From Boswellia sacra (lineage: Eukaryota; Streptophyta; Magnoliopsida; Sapindales; Burseraceae), in NCBI GenBank assembly GCA_013180625.2, contig SNVD02005014.1, forward strand, positions 62,001-126,000: a DNA stretch of 64,000 bases, read 5' to 3'. Numbering within the stretch: the first letter of the stretch is position 1; each line of letters begins with the position of its first letter. The translations under genes were made by a program, and so were the position numbers. Shown here in pieces: positions 21,684 to 34,073 of this stretch. The notes below the pieces were generated by a model. It had not been told where the DNA came from. It worked only from the letters and a program-made list of their open reading frames with translations, and did no database searches.

Positions 21684-24600
21684 TGTAATATCCATTGGGT
21701 TTTGAACCCATTGGGATGTGAAGAAGGTCCGGCCCAGCCCAAAATTTTAATTATAAATAAGAGGGGGTGAACAGGAAATGGGGGAGAATTCTAGAATTTT
21801 AGGAAATCCCTTTTTACTGTTCATCATCGGTTACTGTTTACCGTCGGCTTTGACTAACGATTCCAGCCAATTTCCGGTGAGTCTCGAGTCCCATAATATA
21901 TCATTTTGAAGCTTGTAATGTCCTCTTTCCATCCATATATGTGTTGTCCTTGGGTTCTTCACCGTTTTTGCGGATCGAAGCGTGGAAGCCAACGGCTTCC
22001 TATGCGTTTTCCGGCCAAAATCCGGTGAGTTACCAGTGAATCTTTACATTAAATTAAAGCTTGTTCCATGCTATTTCTAATCATACCAATTTTGTTACAT
22101 GTTGATATATGAATTTTGCAAATCGGAGAGAAACGAAATTCGATCACTATTCACTCACCGGCGACGACTTTCCGGCGATATTTCCGGTTATGATTTCCGA
22201 CCATCAAATGATTCTCATAACAATATTCATCCATAAAAGAGCTTAAATTCAGTGAGTGGATTATGTTTCGAGAATTTTATATTATATTAAAGTGTATTAA
22301 ATTTATGGTTTTTCATATAATTTAAATTATTAGTTTAATTAATTGAGTTATATTAAATGTTTTAGAATAGATAATAATAATTTATGTATTTTGAAAATAA
22401 ATTTGTATAAATATTAAATTTTAGATAGAAGTGATAGTTATGGGTAGTGCTAATAGATTAGTTTTTGAATATATAGTAAGCGTTATTTTGATAAGTTTGG
22501 ATACAATAGAAAAATGAATTGAAAGTGGAAGTTGTAGAATGAATATATTTTATATGTTAATTGAAAGTAGAAAGTTTTTGTTTATTCTTGGAAAATAGAC
22601 ATTTATAATTAAATGAATTTGTATAGAAAAATTGAGGTATTTAGTTATTTTCCTTAAATAAATACATATGTTGAAGAAATGATGTTTTTGATTTATAAAA
22701 TGATGAGTGATTTTATATTCAGAATAATAGTAAATTAAAAAGAAAAAGAAAAAGAAAAAGTTTTGAAAATTTGAATTTAATTCTGCAGGGGTGATAATGT
22801 TAAATTCTAAAACTGCTCAGCAGTAGGGGCTGAATTGTAAATTTAGAAACCTGTTACTGAATTTGCAAGGACCTGAATGCAAACTTCTAAAAATTTTAGG
22901 ATAGTCAAAAAGATTTTAGTTAAATCATGATATTTAAGAATTTGGAAATCTTTGAAATTCTAAATTAAAATTTTTGGGAATTAGTTAAATTTTGAAGTAT
23001 AATTATGTGAAAGAATGTTATATAGAATGTTATATGCAAAATATGAGATTTTGAGATAAAAATATAAATTATAGTTTATAGTGAGATGAAAAGTATTTTA
23101 TTTTATGAGTTATAATGATTTCTCTAAAAGGTTATTTTTATGGATATTTTAGAAAGTTTTAGAGAGAGTAGAAGATTTATTTTTTTTTTGGACAATTAGA
23201 AATATGTTTTAGTATGTATTTAGTTATGTTTAGTTAGCATTTTATAGAATTTCTGAGATTATGTAGCGAATTTAAAAGAATTCAAGTTAGTTTCTTTTGT
23301 ATTTCTCAAGGGTAAATAGACCCATTTGTTATACTTGTTTTTTATTATTGAGATGTTTCAAAGCTAGTTTTCAAAATGATTGTAGACATAAATTTTAGTT
23401 TCAAAATTAGTTTTGAGCAAAGATATAACACTTTTAAAGAAAGATTCATATTATATATACATGAATTGTTTTCTATATTATTATAGATGCATATTCTATC
23501 ATTTTATAGAAAGTGTAAAAGCAGAACAATTATGATCATATTTGTTTATAGCAATTTGATTTCAAGGATTTATCAAAGTATTTGTAAGTATTCTTTTAAA
23601 TATTTATTATGGATTTTCAAGAATTCAGATATTATGAGTTTCAGTTTATATAAGTTTTACAAATTTTGATAAATCTGCTTGAGAAGCAATGGTTTAGCAT
23701 ATGAAGTAAATTTTGAAAAGAAATCAGTTTTAGCAAAAAGAAGAAAGTTTAATTATATTATACTAAGCTAGTACCCAGCTCACTTAGACAGTGAGACAGC
23801 AGATTTTAGATAGAAAGATAGAGGCCTTTGGGGCCCGTTCAGACACACATAGAGGTTTTGGGTCGTGTGATCTGGGCGCTTTAGCCCTTTGGGGGCAGTT
23901 CTATGCATGCGTATGACCATATAGCAGGCCTGTGCGATGTTAGATCTCGCCACGTACAGATAGCTCTGCCTGCGTGATGTAGATCTCACCAGGTATGAGA
24001 AAATTCAGATAGCTCTGCCTGCGCGATGTTAGATCTCGCCAGGCAGGATCAGACAGTTTCAGGGGTATTTGTTTAGTATAATGCAAAGAATTTTAAATAT
24101 GTTTATATAAGTTAGTTTAAGAAAGAAGCATTATCCGTAAAAGTTTCTTTCTGAAAGAAGATTTTAAAGAAATTATGTTTTGTTTATTAAATAACTGAAG
24201 CGATGATTTTAGTCTATCATCATGAGTTTTATTTTACGAGATTGAGAAAATATGCATTCTTTCCACTGCTTTTAAAGAATATAGAATCAAGAAATTTTAT
24301 TTGAAGATTTTTAATCAAAAGTTATTTGTTTTGAAAATTCTATAAGATATTTGATGATATTTTGACAAGTACGATAGATTTTTCTTAAGTATAAATATAA
24401 GATGAGTTTTCTAGTCAGAAATGTATTATATGATTTTATTATGAGATAGTCATAGTCATACAATCTATGAGTTGTTTAGAAAATAAAGTCAATAACTGAT
24501 TTCGTATATGATGAGAAGAATATTATTTGAAAGTTCTATATTAGTTGATTTCTTCTGGCTCGTGTTTATACTTTTTTTATATATAGAAAAGAAAGAGACA

Positions 24601-25500
24601 TAGTGATACATTTTGCACTGTGTACGATATTAGGTAAGGGTTCATGGTAAAGGTACGTAAGTGAATTGCTTATATAATTGAAGAATATTAAGCTATTTTG
24701 GTAAGTAAGTTGAGGAATTATATAAAGTATTTTCTTTACAAAGGGTTAGTAAAATTTTTTTTTACAGTTGTTTTATAAGAATGAAGTTTAAAAGAAAGTT
24801 AGGAAGAAGTAGTAGTTTATACGTTATTTTGAAAAGAAAAGTTTACTGGTTCTCTTTTAAATATTAATTAAACGTTGTAATTTTCTTTTAAGAAAATGAG
24901 ATTTTTGAATAAAGCTTTATTCAAGAAATGAGTTATAGGAAAGAAAGAAAGCAATATTTTATTTAAATAAAATTTGTTCACTCACTGAGCATTTAGCTCA
25001 TTCTTTTCCTATTCTTCTTCCTAACCAGGTACTGCAGGCTTGGTGCTAAGCTGTCTTTGATGCAAAGGAAGGCCACACGATGTATACTAGTTTTTCATGC
25101 ATTAAAATTATTTCATTTTTTATGTATCTTGTATAAATTTTTAAAGGTTAAGTACGTTGAGTATGATTTATTTATCTTTTAGGATATTGTGATTGATAAG
25201 GACGAAAGTCTCAAAAAGAAGTCGGGATGAGGAATATTTTAGAAGTGTAAAAATGTGTATTTTTGCAGGGGGTTTTCTTCAAATTATAGGGGAAACTCTG
25301 CCGGTTTTTTATTAAAAATTTTCTGAGTAATTTTTTTAATATGTTACATAAAAGACTTGAATTAAAAATAATTTTTTTATGAATAGTTTTATCAGAGTGA
25401 CAGAGCAAAAAGTGTAGGAAGATAGTTAATTGAAAGACTGTTCTTTTAGTGAACAGTTTTAGGCATGACTTGCCTGTGTAGCTAGGGACGGGTCGTGTCA
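21684..25500. mobile_element. Solo LTR, 3817 bp, with 5-bp TSD
   Basis: The insert begins TGTAATATCC and ends GGGACGGGTCGTGTCA, so it has the TG...CA ends of an LTR. It is flanked by AGATC at 21679-21683 and again at 25501-25505. Copy A (around 5561) has the intact target, GAGATCTATCTATAAAAA, once. No primer-binding site, polypurine tract, gag-pol or second LTR copy is present, so this is a single LTR left by recombination between two LTRs. The length and the end sequence are typical of long LTRs of Ty3/gypsy chromoviruses of the Tekay/Del type, but the clade call is inference. Around 23930-24055 it contains two to three tandem units with AGCTCTGCCTGCG and GATGTTAGATCTCGCCA. No coding sequence is evident. 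Confidence 0.9.
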
Positions 25501-25505
25501 AGATC

Positions 25506-27359
25506 TATCTATAAAAAATGTAAATCAAGTACTTTTTTTTGTTAATTTATTGTATCCTTACGTTTACAAACAAAAAATTCCTAAGGAAATGAAAATCTTT
25601 GGGTGGTTCCAGCAAGTTGATTCTTAGACTTGTATTAATTAGTCCTAAGAGTTGAAAACTTCTCCTGCTGAAATGAATCTTTTCACGCTGAGGTTTCTTA
25701 TTTTCCGGTGAGGGACTATACAATACAATGGTTATGAAATTGTACAGAAAAGCTAACGCCCACAAGGCTACTGAATAGTGATTTACATTAATTTAAAAAT
25801 TAGAGTGTTTACATTTTCTGCTCCTCTGCCATCTCCGGCTGTGATTGCTTTATGTACCTTTAACTGATATGGATTTTATTGCCTGCCTGCTCTGTTGCCT
25901 CTACGGCTTTGCTAATTCCAAGTTCTTTTCTTTGGCTATAATTATTTTTAATTATTCTATTTCCCAAAAAAGTTTTGGAATTGTAAGGAAAGGAGACAGC
26001 CCGACATGCCTGGACTGAGTTGTAAAATTTTTGAGATACCTTCAATAAATTCCTAAAATCTAAAATAATGCCTTTGGAAACCCAAAGATTGGCAAAAAGG
26101 GATTTAATTTATTATCTTTTATAGACCTTAAAATGGTGAAAAAAATTAAATATGTATAACTTTTTTTAATTAAAAAAAAGTGATTGGTTCATATAAGGAT
26201 ATTTTTAATCAACTGCAACCTGATAAATTTCTAAAATAATCACGAAACCTATGATGGTTAGATTCCTATGATACCACTAAATCTGAATGTGTTACATCAA
26301 ATGTAGTACTGAAAATAAAATCAAGAAATAAAAGAAAAAACTATGAGGTGTATTTATTCATTCCCTAAATCTTCGGGGAGAAGTTTATGGAATGGAAATC
26401 AATGGGCATAGCATCACCACTTTATTTACCCTATTTTATCCTCAAAATACGTAGTATTGCAAATTGAAATAAAACATTTTAAACTTCAAAAAATTATGGG
26501 ATTTTTTTTTTAATCGTACGTGTATAATGATGAACAAGTATGATTTAATTAAGTTATTCCATTTTTTTTATAATAAGAACATTCATGTTATGGCGTTATG
26601 GTTCATTCACTTACCTTGAGGTTCCAAATTTTGGTCTTAGCTGGCTTATTCACTGTTTGCACTGACTCACACTCACCTCCTATAATTTAGGGTTGTTGAA
26701 CCAAACGTCAATTAAAAAAAGAGTAATGCTACTCATACAAACTACTTATACAAACTCACATATACAAACTGATGTGGCATTCCTATATGATCGCCACATC
26801 ATCCACGTTCATTAATGATATTTAATATTAATACAGATTTTTCAAATCATTGCATTTATTTATCAAATCATATCATGCCACATCAGTTTGTATGTTTGAG
26901 TTTGTATAAGTAGTTTGTATGAGTAGCATTACTCTTAAAAAAAAAAAATTAAGCTACCAAATTAGTGTCACACATGGAGAAACAAATTTTTGTCAACCTT
27001 GAATAGATACTGAGCCCATATGGTTAATTGAACTAATTATAGCATATGGAAGGGTAATTTTCAATTATCTTCCTTGAGGTTTGAAGAGAGGTTAACTATA
27101 CCCAAAAGGTTTGGAATTTTAAGATCATTTCGTTATTATTTTTTTATTTTTTGACTTATATGCAGTCCTTGACTGAATTGTAAAATATCTATGTAGCCCA
27201 TGAATATGTCGAGCTGCCTCTCATAGGATTTAAAAAACAGCATTGAGAACCCAAAATTTGGAACATGTGATTTAATTCATAATCTTTTATTTGTGTTAAA
27301 ATGCTTAAAATGACGAGTAATAAATACAAATTTGTCTGATGATTTGGAAAAAAAAAAAG
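25506..27359. other. Intergenic DNA of copy B between solo LTR and retrotransposon
   Basis: 25506-26466 matches copy A 5566-6535. From 26467 to 27359 (and 38408-38582 on the other side of the retrotransposon) the sequence has no partner in copy A, so either B gained it or A lost it. It contains the MITE at 26721-26934. No gene is seen. Confidence 0.65.
26712..26943. mobile_element. MITE with about 60-bp terminal inverted repeats
   Basis: The element (26721-26934) begins GAGTAATGCTACTCATAC and its end is the reverse complement. The inverted repeats run about 60 bases, to GATGTGGCA, with only a two-base mismatch by eye (CATA versus AACA). The centre is AT-rich and has no ORF. Nine bases TTAAAAAAA on each side fit a target duplication of Mutator type, but the A-run makes that length uncertain. 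Confidence 0.85.
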
Positions 27360-27364
27360 TGGTG

Positions 27365-27830
27365 TGTTATGGTCATAACAATATTGGGCATCAATTATTT
27401 CTAATACAGTAAGCCCATTATTGAAGCCCATTATCTGGGCCCATTGTCTGAGTTCCACAATGACCCATCCTGACTCAATTATTTCTAATACAGTGAGCCC
27501 ATTACTGAAGCCCATTATCTGAGCCCATTATCTGGGTCCTACAATAACCCATCTTGACTCTTATAAAAACCCTCCAAATTATTGCTCAAGGTATGCACAC
27601 TTTTCTGAACTTATTCTCTCTCTAAATTTCCTTCACTTTTGAGAGCTTCTCTCTCTAAGAAATTCTCCTAGAAAATTTCGGAGTGCCAGAAACTGATTTG
27701 AGCGTCGGAGGATCTTCACCGGCACCACCGCCGGTACCTCTGACTGTTTTTCTTTGCTTGCAGGATTGGACCCGACGTACAACCCGAGCTCCGACCCGCT
27801 TCCCGGCCGTCCGAAAATCGTGCATCAACA
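27365..27830 (+). repeat. 5' LTR (466 bp)
   Basis: Starts TGTTATGGTCAT and ends CGTGCATCAACA. Contains two adjacent 84-base units (27391-27474 and 27475-27558), each starting TCAATTATTTCTAATACAGT, and a TATA-like CTTATAAAAACC just after them, before the CT-rich presumptive transcript start. The same arrangement is in the 3' LTR. Confidence 0.93.
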
Positions 27831-27832
27831 GT

Positions 27833-27850
27833 TGGCGCCATCTGTGGGAA
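27833..27850 (+). other. Primer-binding site
   Basis: TGGCGCCATCTGTGGGAA begins two bases after the 5' LTR. This is the place and the TGG start expected for a tRNA-primed minus-strand start, and the pattern is common in plant Tat-like elements. I do not assign the tRNA. Confidence 0.8.
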
Positions 27851-27905
27851 CGACAATCTAAGCCTCTTTAGTTGTTGCTCCTATCCAAACGTACTCAAAC
27901 TCATC

Positions 27906-30575
27906 ATGAGTCACGAATCCCAACACTCAACCTCCCTAGAGGTTGACGAAGAAATCGAGGTTGAAGTGCCTCCTTGACGCCGAAGGGTAGTTGATACGGG
28001 GAGAGCTTTAGTGATATCCTCTGGGGTGGGGCCTAACCTCGGACAACCCCGACTTCCACTTAGAAGATCGAGGAAGGGCAAGACGAATCGACTAACTACC
28101 ATGGAACATACCATGCGAAATTTCAGTGAACAGATGAATCGTATGGTGACTATGTTCAACCAAGTATTTGGACAAAGTACTCAGCAGGCTGCAAACACAG
28201 CTGGGAATAACCCAATGAGTGCCATGGTAGTACCTAACGTCCAGACAGATGTTGATGGGCGTCCTGATTTAGTCGCCCAGACTACTGGATTGCCTCGCTA
28301 TCAGGTTATTCAACCGAATCTTCCCCATCCTATTGTTCAAGGAGGGGAAGGTCACCCACAGATTCCCTCTCCCTCGTATATCGTATCTGAACAACCGTTA
28401 GCAGCAGTAGACCTTCGACACTCTCTGAACAAGAAGCGCCATACAAGCGTTGAGCAGGTACCAAGGGAAAGTAATGTTGATCAGCCAGCCCATTCTTATC
28501 ATTGTCCTTACGCTTCAGGGGGTAATCATCAGTCAAAAAGAAATCGCCCCAGTTCACCACCTAGATTCAAGAATCATTGCCCAGATGTCGTCCCAATGGA
28601 TGTCTCAGAGGAGGAAACGTCTGATAATCATTATGCGGAGTTCAAGCGGGAAATGGATGAAAAAATCCATAAACTGGAGAGGTTGATTAAGCGTTTAGAA
28701 GGGGAAGAAGATGGTCGTCCACAATGGGAATCACCCTTTGCTGAAGATATTCTAAGGGAAAGATACCCATACAGATTCCAGATGTCGCAACTTGAGCTTT
28801 ACCAAGGTACAACGGACCCCCGAGAGCATTTAGACTCTTTTATTTCTCATATGGAGATAAAAGAGGTCTTAGGGGGAATCATGTGCAGAACTTTTTCTCT
28901 TACCCTTGGAGGATCAGCTAAGCAATGGTATAGAAGGCTACCAGCTGCATCCATCTCCAGCTTTGATGAGCTTGCCCGTAGTTTCCTCACGCATTTTAGC
29001 AATATGAAAACCAGAAGTCGACCAACGCAGAGCTTTTTTTCAATCAAGCAGGGTCGTAATGAATCCCTCCGTGCATTTTTAGATAGATATCAGCGGGAGG
29101 TTGCCCGAGTGGATCTATTCCATGATGGTTACACTATGCAAGGCTTGGTTCAAGGAATCAGAGGTGAGCTCCCTCTAGCATGGGAATTCTCCGTTAACCT
29201 CCCACGTACATACCAAGAAGCATTAGCAAGGGTCTCTAGCCATGCTGATGCAGAGGAAATTTTTCACGCAAATTACCCTGGGCAGACTCCGGTGGTACCT
29301 AATTCCTCACGTACGGATAGACGACCGTATGATAATCATAGAGAAGAATCTCATGATAGAAATCGAAGGACAGTTTCGGATCGACGCTCTGCGCGAGATA
29401 CAGTCAGAAATGATCGCTTCCTGTTGCAAGGGTCATCCACCCGACCCAGCCAAGAGCATCATGATCGACCTCAGAAGGAACACTGTACATTCACGTTACT
29501 TAATATGCCACAGCAGGATATCTTGAAGGAAATCAAAGATAAAGGTCTACTGAAAGAACCTGCCCCCTTACGGTCGAATCCAAAAACAAGAGACAAGAGA
29601 AAGTTTTGTCATTTCCACCAGGCTCATGGTCATAATACTGCGGATTACTTCGAACTGAAGAGACAAATCGAGGGTCTTATCAAGGATGGCCAGCTACAAG
29701 AATACATCTATCGCCCCCCTGAACCATCCAACAAGAGTGATAAAGGGAAGGAACTACTAGAAGAAGTAGCCACAATTTTTGGGGGAGTAGTGGCTGGTTC
29801 GAGTTCCCAAGCCCGAAGGCACCTAGCTAGGCAAGCAAGATACGACCTCCCTCGCCACGAAATCAACTTGACAGCCTCTTCCACCAATGCAGGAGATCGC
29901 GATGTTATCTCCTTTTTATCGCAAGATGAGCAGGGAATCCATCATCCACATTGTGATGCCTTGGTCCTCACAGTAATAGTGGCCAATAAAAGGCTACGAG
30001 GAGTGTTGATCGACAACGGGAGCTCGGCTGACATAATGTCATTAAATACATTTGATCGATTGGGTCTCAACCGTAGAGATATGAGAGGCATCCAAACTTC
30101 TCTGATGGGATTTGCTGGAGGAAAGGTTATTCCCGAAGGAGTAATCTCGTTACCTGTGACCCTAGGAGAGACCAGGATGGTGAATTTTCTCGTGGTAGAT
30201 CATCCGGGAGTTTATAACATCATCCTTGGTCGGCCATCACTTTACAACTTCAAGGCCGTGATGGGTGTCTATCATCATGTCCTGAAATTTCCAACACCTT
30301 CAGGGATAAGAGAAGTAAAAGGTGAACAACGAACTTCTCGAAAATGCTACAACATGGCTTTCAAAGAGAAGGCACATAAGTTATGGATGATTCGTGGAGA
30401 GCCTTCCAAGGGGATGGAAGGTTTGGATCCACGGGACCGAGAGAAAGGGGGGGCTGTAGCTCCAATAGAAGGGATGGATGACATCCTTGTTTGCTTGAAT
30501 GATCCGGAAAAGACAGTGAAGGTGGGTGAGAATCTTCCTCTACCAATCAAGGATAGGTTGATTGATTTTCTTTGA
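27906..30575 (+). pseudogene. Retrotransposon gag and aspartic protease (decayed)
   Basis: Gag probably starts at the ATG at 27906 (MSHESQHSTSLEV). An in-frame TGA at 27975 interrupts it after 23 codons, and the frame is then open until TGA at 30573. Gag core features include LYQGTTDPREHLDSF and FSLTLGGSAKQWYRRLP. The zinc-knuckle-like segment near 29600-29660 reads CHFHQAHGHNTADYFELK, where a cysteine is usual in place of the tyrosine. The aspartic protease has VLIDNGSSADIMSLNTFDRL near 30005-30060. Gag, protease and pol share one frame, so the element made a single polyprotein. The stop at 30573 falls between protease and reverse transcriptase, with sequence after it continuing in frame (EYSDVFAWSHEDMPGID). 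Confidence 0.9.
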
Positions 30576-33500
30576 GAGTACAGCGACGTTTTTGCATGGT
30601 CTCACGAAGACATGCCTGGTATAGACCCGAATATAACTGTCCACTGCCTTAATGTCAACCCTGGAGCTCAACCCATTCGACAAAAGAGGAGGCACCAAGC
30701 CCTAGAGGGTTCAGAGGTGATTGCCTTAGAAGTGAGCAAACTCTTGATAAGTGGAATCATTCGGGAGGTAAACTACCCCGAATGGCTCTCTAATGTTGTG
30801 TTGGTGAAAAAAGCCAATGGAAAATGGCGTGTTTGCATCGATTTCAAAGACTTGAACAAGCATTGTCCAAAAGACAGTTTTCCACTACCTAGGATAGATC
30901 AATTAGTTGATGCAACAGCTGGCCACCAACTGCTAAGCTTCATGGATGCTTATTCTGGTTATAACTAGATTCCTATGTATTCAAAGGATGAAGAAAAAAC
31001 AGCCTTCATCACTGATAGAGGGTTATACTGTTACTAGATGATGCCGTTCGGATTGAAAAATGCTGGAGCAACTTACCAATGGTTGGTAAACTCCATGTTT
31101 GCTCCTCTCCTAGGAAAGACAATGGAAGTTTATGTGGATGATATGCTTACCAAGAGCATGGACGCTAGATCCCACGTAGACGACCTCCGAACAACTTTTG
31201 ACATCCTCCGGAAGCATGATATGAAGCTGAATCCCACCAAATGTGCTTTTGGGGTATCCTCTGGGAAGTTCTTAGGATTCATTGTCACCCAAAGGGGGAT
31301 AGAAGCCAATCCTGAAAAAATCCAAGCACTTATGCAGCTAGAATCTCCCAAAACTCCAAAGGATATACAAGTCCTCACTGGACGACTGGCCGCCCTGAAT
31401 CGCTTTATTTCTAGGGCGACTGACAAATGTCACCCTTTCTTCAAAGCGTTAAGGAAGTGCAAGCAATTTGAATGGATAAATGAGTGTGAGAATGCTTTTC
31501 TACAGCTGAAGAAGTACTTAGGTTCTCCTCCTCTCCTCTCCAAACCAATTTTGGGGGAACCACTTTTTCTGTATCTAGCAGTCTCTGTATGCGCAGTGAG
31601 TGTAGCTCTTGTCCGTGAAGATCAGGGAATTCAGAGGCTGATCTATTATGTGAGTAAGGCCTTGACAGAAGTCAAAGGTAGATACCCTCCTATGGAGAAG
31701 CTGGCTCTCGCCTTAGTTGTTGCGGCACGAAAGCTTCGCCCATATTTTCAAGCACATACTGTCATGGTCCCAACTGATCACCCTTTGCGACAGATACTCT
31801 ATCGCCCAGAGCTTTCTGGAAGACTTGTCAAGTGGTCCATTGAGTTGGGAGAGTTTGACATACCTTAATTGGCAAGACCATCAATCAAAGGGCAGGCAAT
31901 CGCTGATTTCATTGCCGAATTTTCAAGTAGTATAGATAAGGAGGATGAAGAAACCAGTACAGGGTCACATGATCGACCAATGTCCATGGGAATCAATCCA
32001 CAAAAGGCATGGATCTTGTTCGTAGATGGGTCATCTAACAAGATTGGTAGTGGAGTTGGCTTGATCTGTCAACCCCAGATGGAGTAGAGGTAGCTGTGGC
32101 ACTACGTTTCAATTTTAAAACCACAAATAATGTCGTAGAGTATGAAGCTCTCCTTGGAGGACTTAGGCTGGCAGTTGCCTTGGGGGTAGGAGAGATCGTC
32201 ATCCGCAGCGATTCCCAACTTGTGGTTAACCAAATCCGTGGAGACTATCAGGCAAAAGGCTCTACCATGATAGCTTACTTGGGTAGAGTTAACTCCCTTC
32301 TGCGTGGTTTTAAAGGTTTCGACATCATAAGAGTCTCAAGGGTGGAGAATTCAAAGGCTGACAGTTTAGCCAGAATTGCTTCAGGAATAGACCCCCTTCT
32401 ACCGACTGCCTATCACATGGTCATTCTAGAATCGCCAAGCATATCACAACATGAGCTTCTGCCAGAGAAGACAATGACCATAAACGGTAGCCCTTGCTGG
32501 ATGGACCCTATCATAAAGTTCTTAGAAACGGAGGAACTTCTAGCTAACCGAAATGAAGCGATCAAGGTAAAAGGGCGAGCGTCAAGGTACACTATGGTCA
32601 ATGGTGTTCTTTACAAAAGAGGGTTCAACCTTCCTCTTTTAAAATGTCTTCGCCCAGAAGAAGCTGATTATGTTCTCAGAGAAATCTACGAGGGGATATG
32701 TGGTAACCATTTTGGTGGTTGATCTCTAGCTCATAAGTGTATCGGGCAAGGATACTATTGGCCAACCATGAAAAATGATGCTAAAACATTTTCAACTAGG
32801 TGCAACAAGTGTCAAAGGTTTGCCAACATTCCAAGGAAAGCTCCTGAGAACATGACTCCAATGACAACCCCATGGCCGTTTGCCCAATGGGGACTAGACC
32901 TTACTGGACCTATTCCAATGGGTAAAGGTCAAGTTAAATATGCTGTTGTGGCAATTAATTACTTCACTAAGTGGGCAGAGGCTGAACCCCTCGCGTCGAT
33001 TACTGAAAGGAAGACCACGAACTTCGTAAAGAAGTCAATTGTCTATAGGTTTGGTATTCCTCATACCATCATTACGGACAATAGCAAGCAATTCGACAAC
33101 TCCAACTTCAGGAACTTCTGTAAGGAGCTGAACATCTCTTTGTGCTTTTCATCTCCAGCTCATCCTCAAGCAAACAGTTAGGTGGAGGCTGTTAACAAAA
33201 CCATTAAACACCTCCTGAAGACCAAATTAGATGCTAGGAAAGGTGCATGGCTAGAAGAGCTTCCACAAGTGCTCTGGGCATACCGAACCACTGTCCATAC
33301 AGCAACAGGAGCAACCCCATACTCCTTGGTGTTTGGCTCGGAAGCAGTCATACCTGTTGAAATTGGCCTTCCATCACCTCATACTGAGGGATATGATGAA
33401 GAGCTTAATCATAGAAGCCTTCAACTCAACCTAGATCTTCTTGAGGAGGAAAGGGATCTCACTAGTGTCAAGGTTGCTGCTTACCAAGAGAGGGTTGCTC

Positions 33501-33733
33501 GATATTTCAACTCTAAGGTCAAGCGTCGATCTTTCCAAGAGTGAGACTTGGTTTTGAGACAGGTACTACAAAGTACCCGAGATCCCACTGATGGAGCATT
33601 GGGGTCCAACTGGGAGGGTCCGTATCAAGTCAAGGCAGTCATCCGACCAGGCACCTACAAACTGGTCACCATAGATGGGAGGTCGCTCCGTCATCCATGG
33701 AATATTGAGCACTTGAAAAAGTACTACCCGTAA
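30576..33733 (+). pseudogene. Retrotransposon reverse transcriptase, RNase H and integrase (decayed)
   Basis: Reverse transcriptase contains FPLPRIDQLVDATAG, FMDAYSGYN, MMPFGLKNAGATYQ and the catalytic YVDD at 31131-31142. RNase H motifs follow, one with AFLQLKKYLGSPPLL and a second type near 32005 reading WILFVDGSSNKIGSG and NNVVEYEALLGGLRLA. Two RNase H-like segments are known from Tat-type elements. Integrase shows the H/C zinc-binding part (CNKCQRF), DLTGPIPMGKG, TDNSKQFDN and VEAVNKTIKHL. Breaks: TAG 30966, TAG 31035, TAA 31866, a frame change between about 32060 and 32085, TGA 32720, TAG 33179, TGA 33542. The natural end is TAA at 33731-33733. Not functional as it stands. Confidence 0.92.
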
Positions 33734-34073
33734 TCTCTCTATATGTGTAGTAACTCCTTCTAGGAGCTTATGCATGTGTAACAACTCCCATAGGGAGACC
33801 AATAAAGAGATTATCAATAAAGTGTTCAGTTTATTCAGAATTTGTGTGATTATCAATCCTTAAAGCACATGTATGATCAAATTGCGATAAGATAGAAAGA
33901 GTAAAAGAATACAACACCAGAAAAAGAAAATTCTTGGCGTTCTTATTACATCAAAATTGGTCAAGGAGCGTCATACATATAGTCCAAGTAAGGACAAATC
34001 CTCACTATAACATTGAACTGAAAGCAAAGACAATAAAAGATAAAATCAATTCCAACTAACTCTACGAAGTGGC

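Noticed and set aside
21684..25500. Considered as a complete small transposon or a gene-containing insert
   Set aside because: TG...CA ends, 5-base TSD and lack of any long ORF or internal LTR pair fit a solo LTR better.
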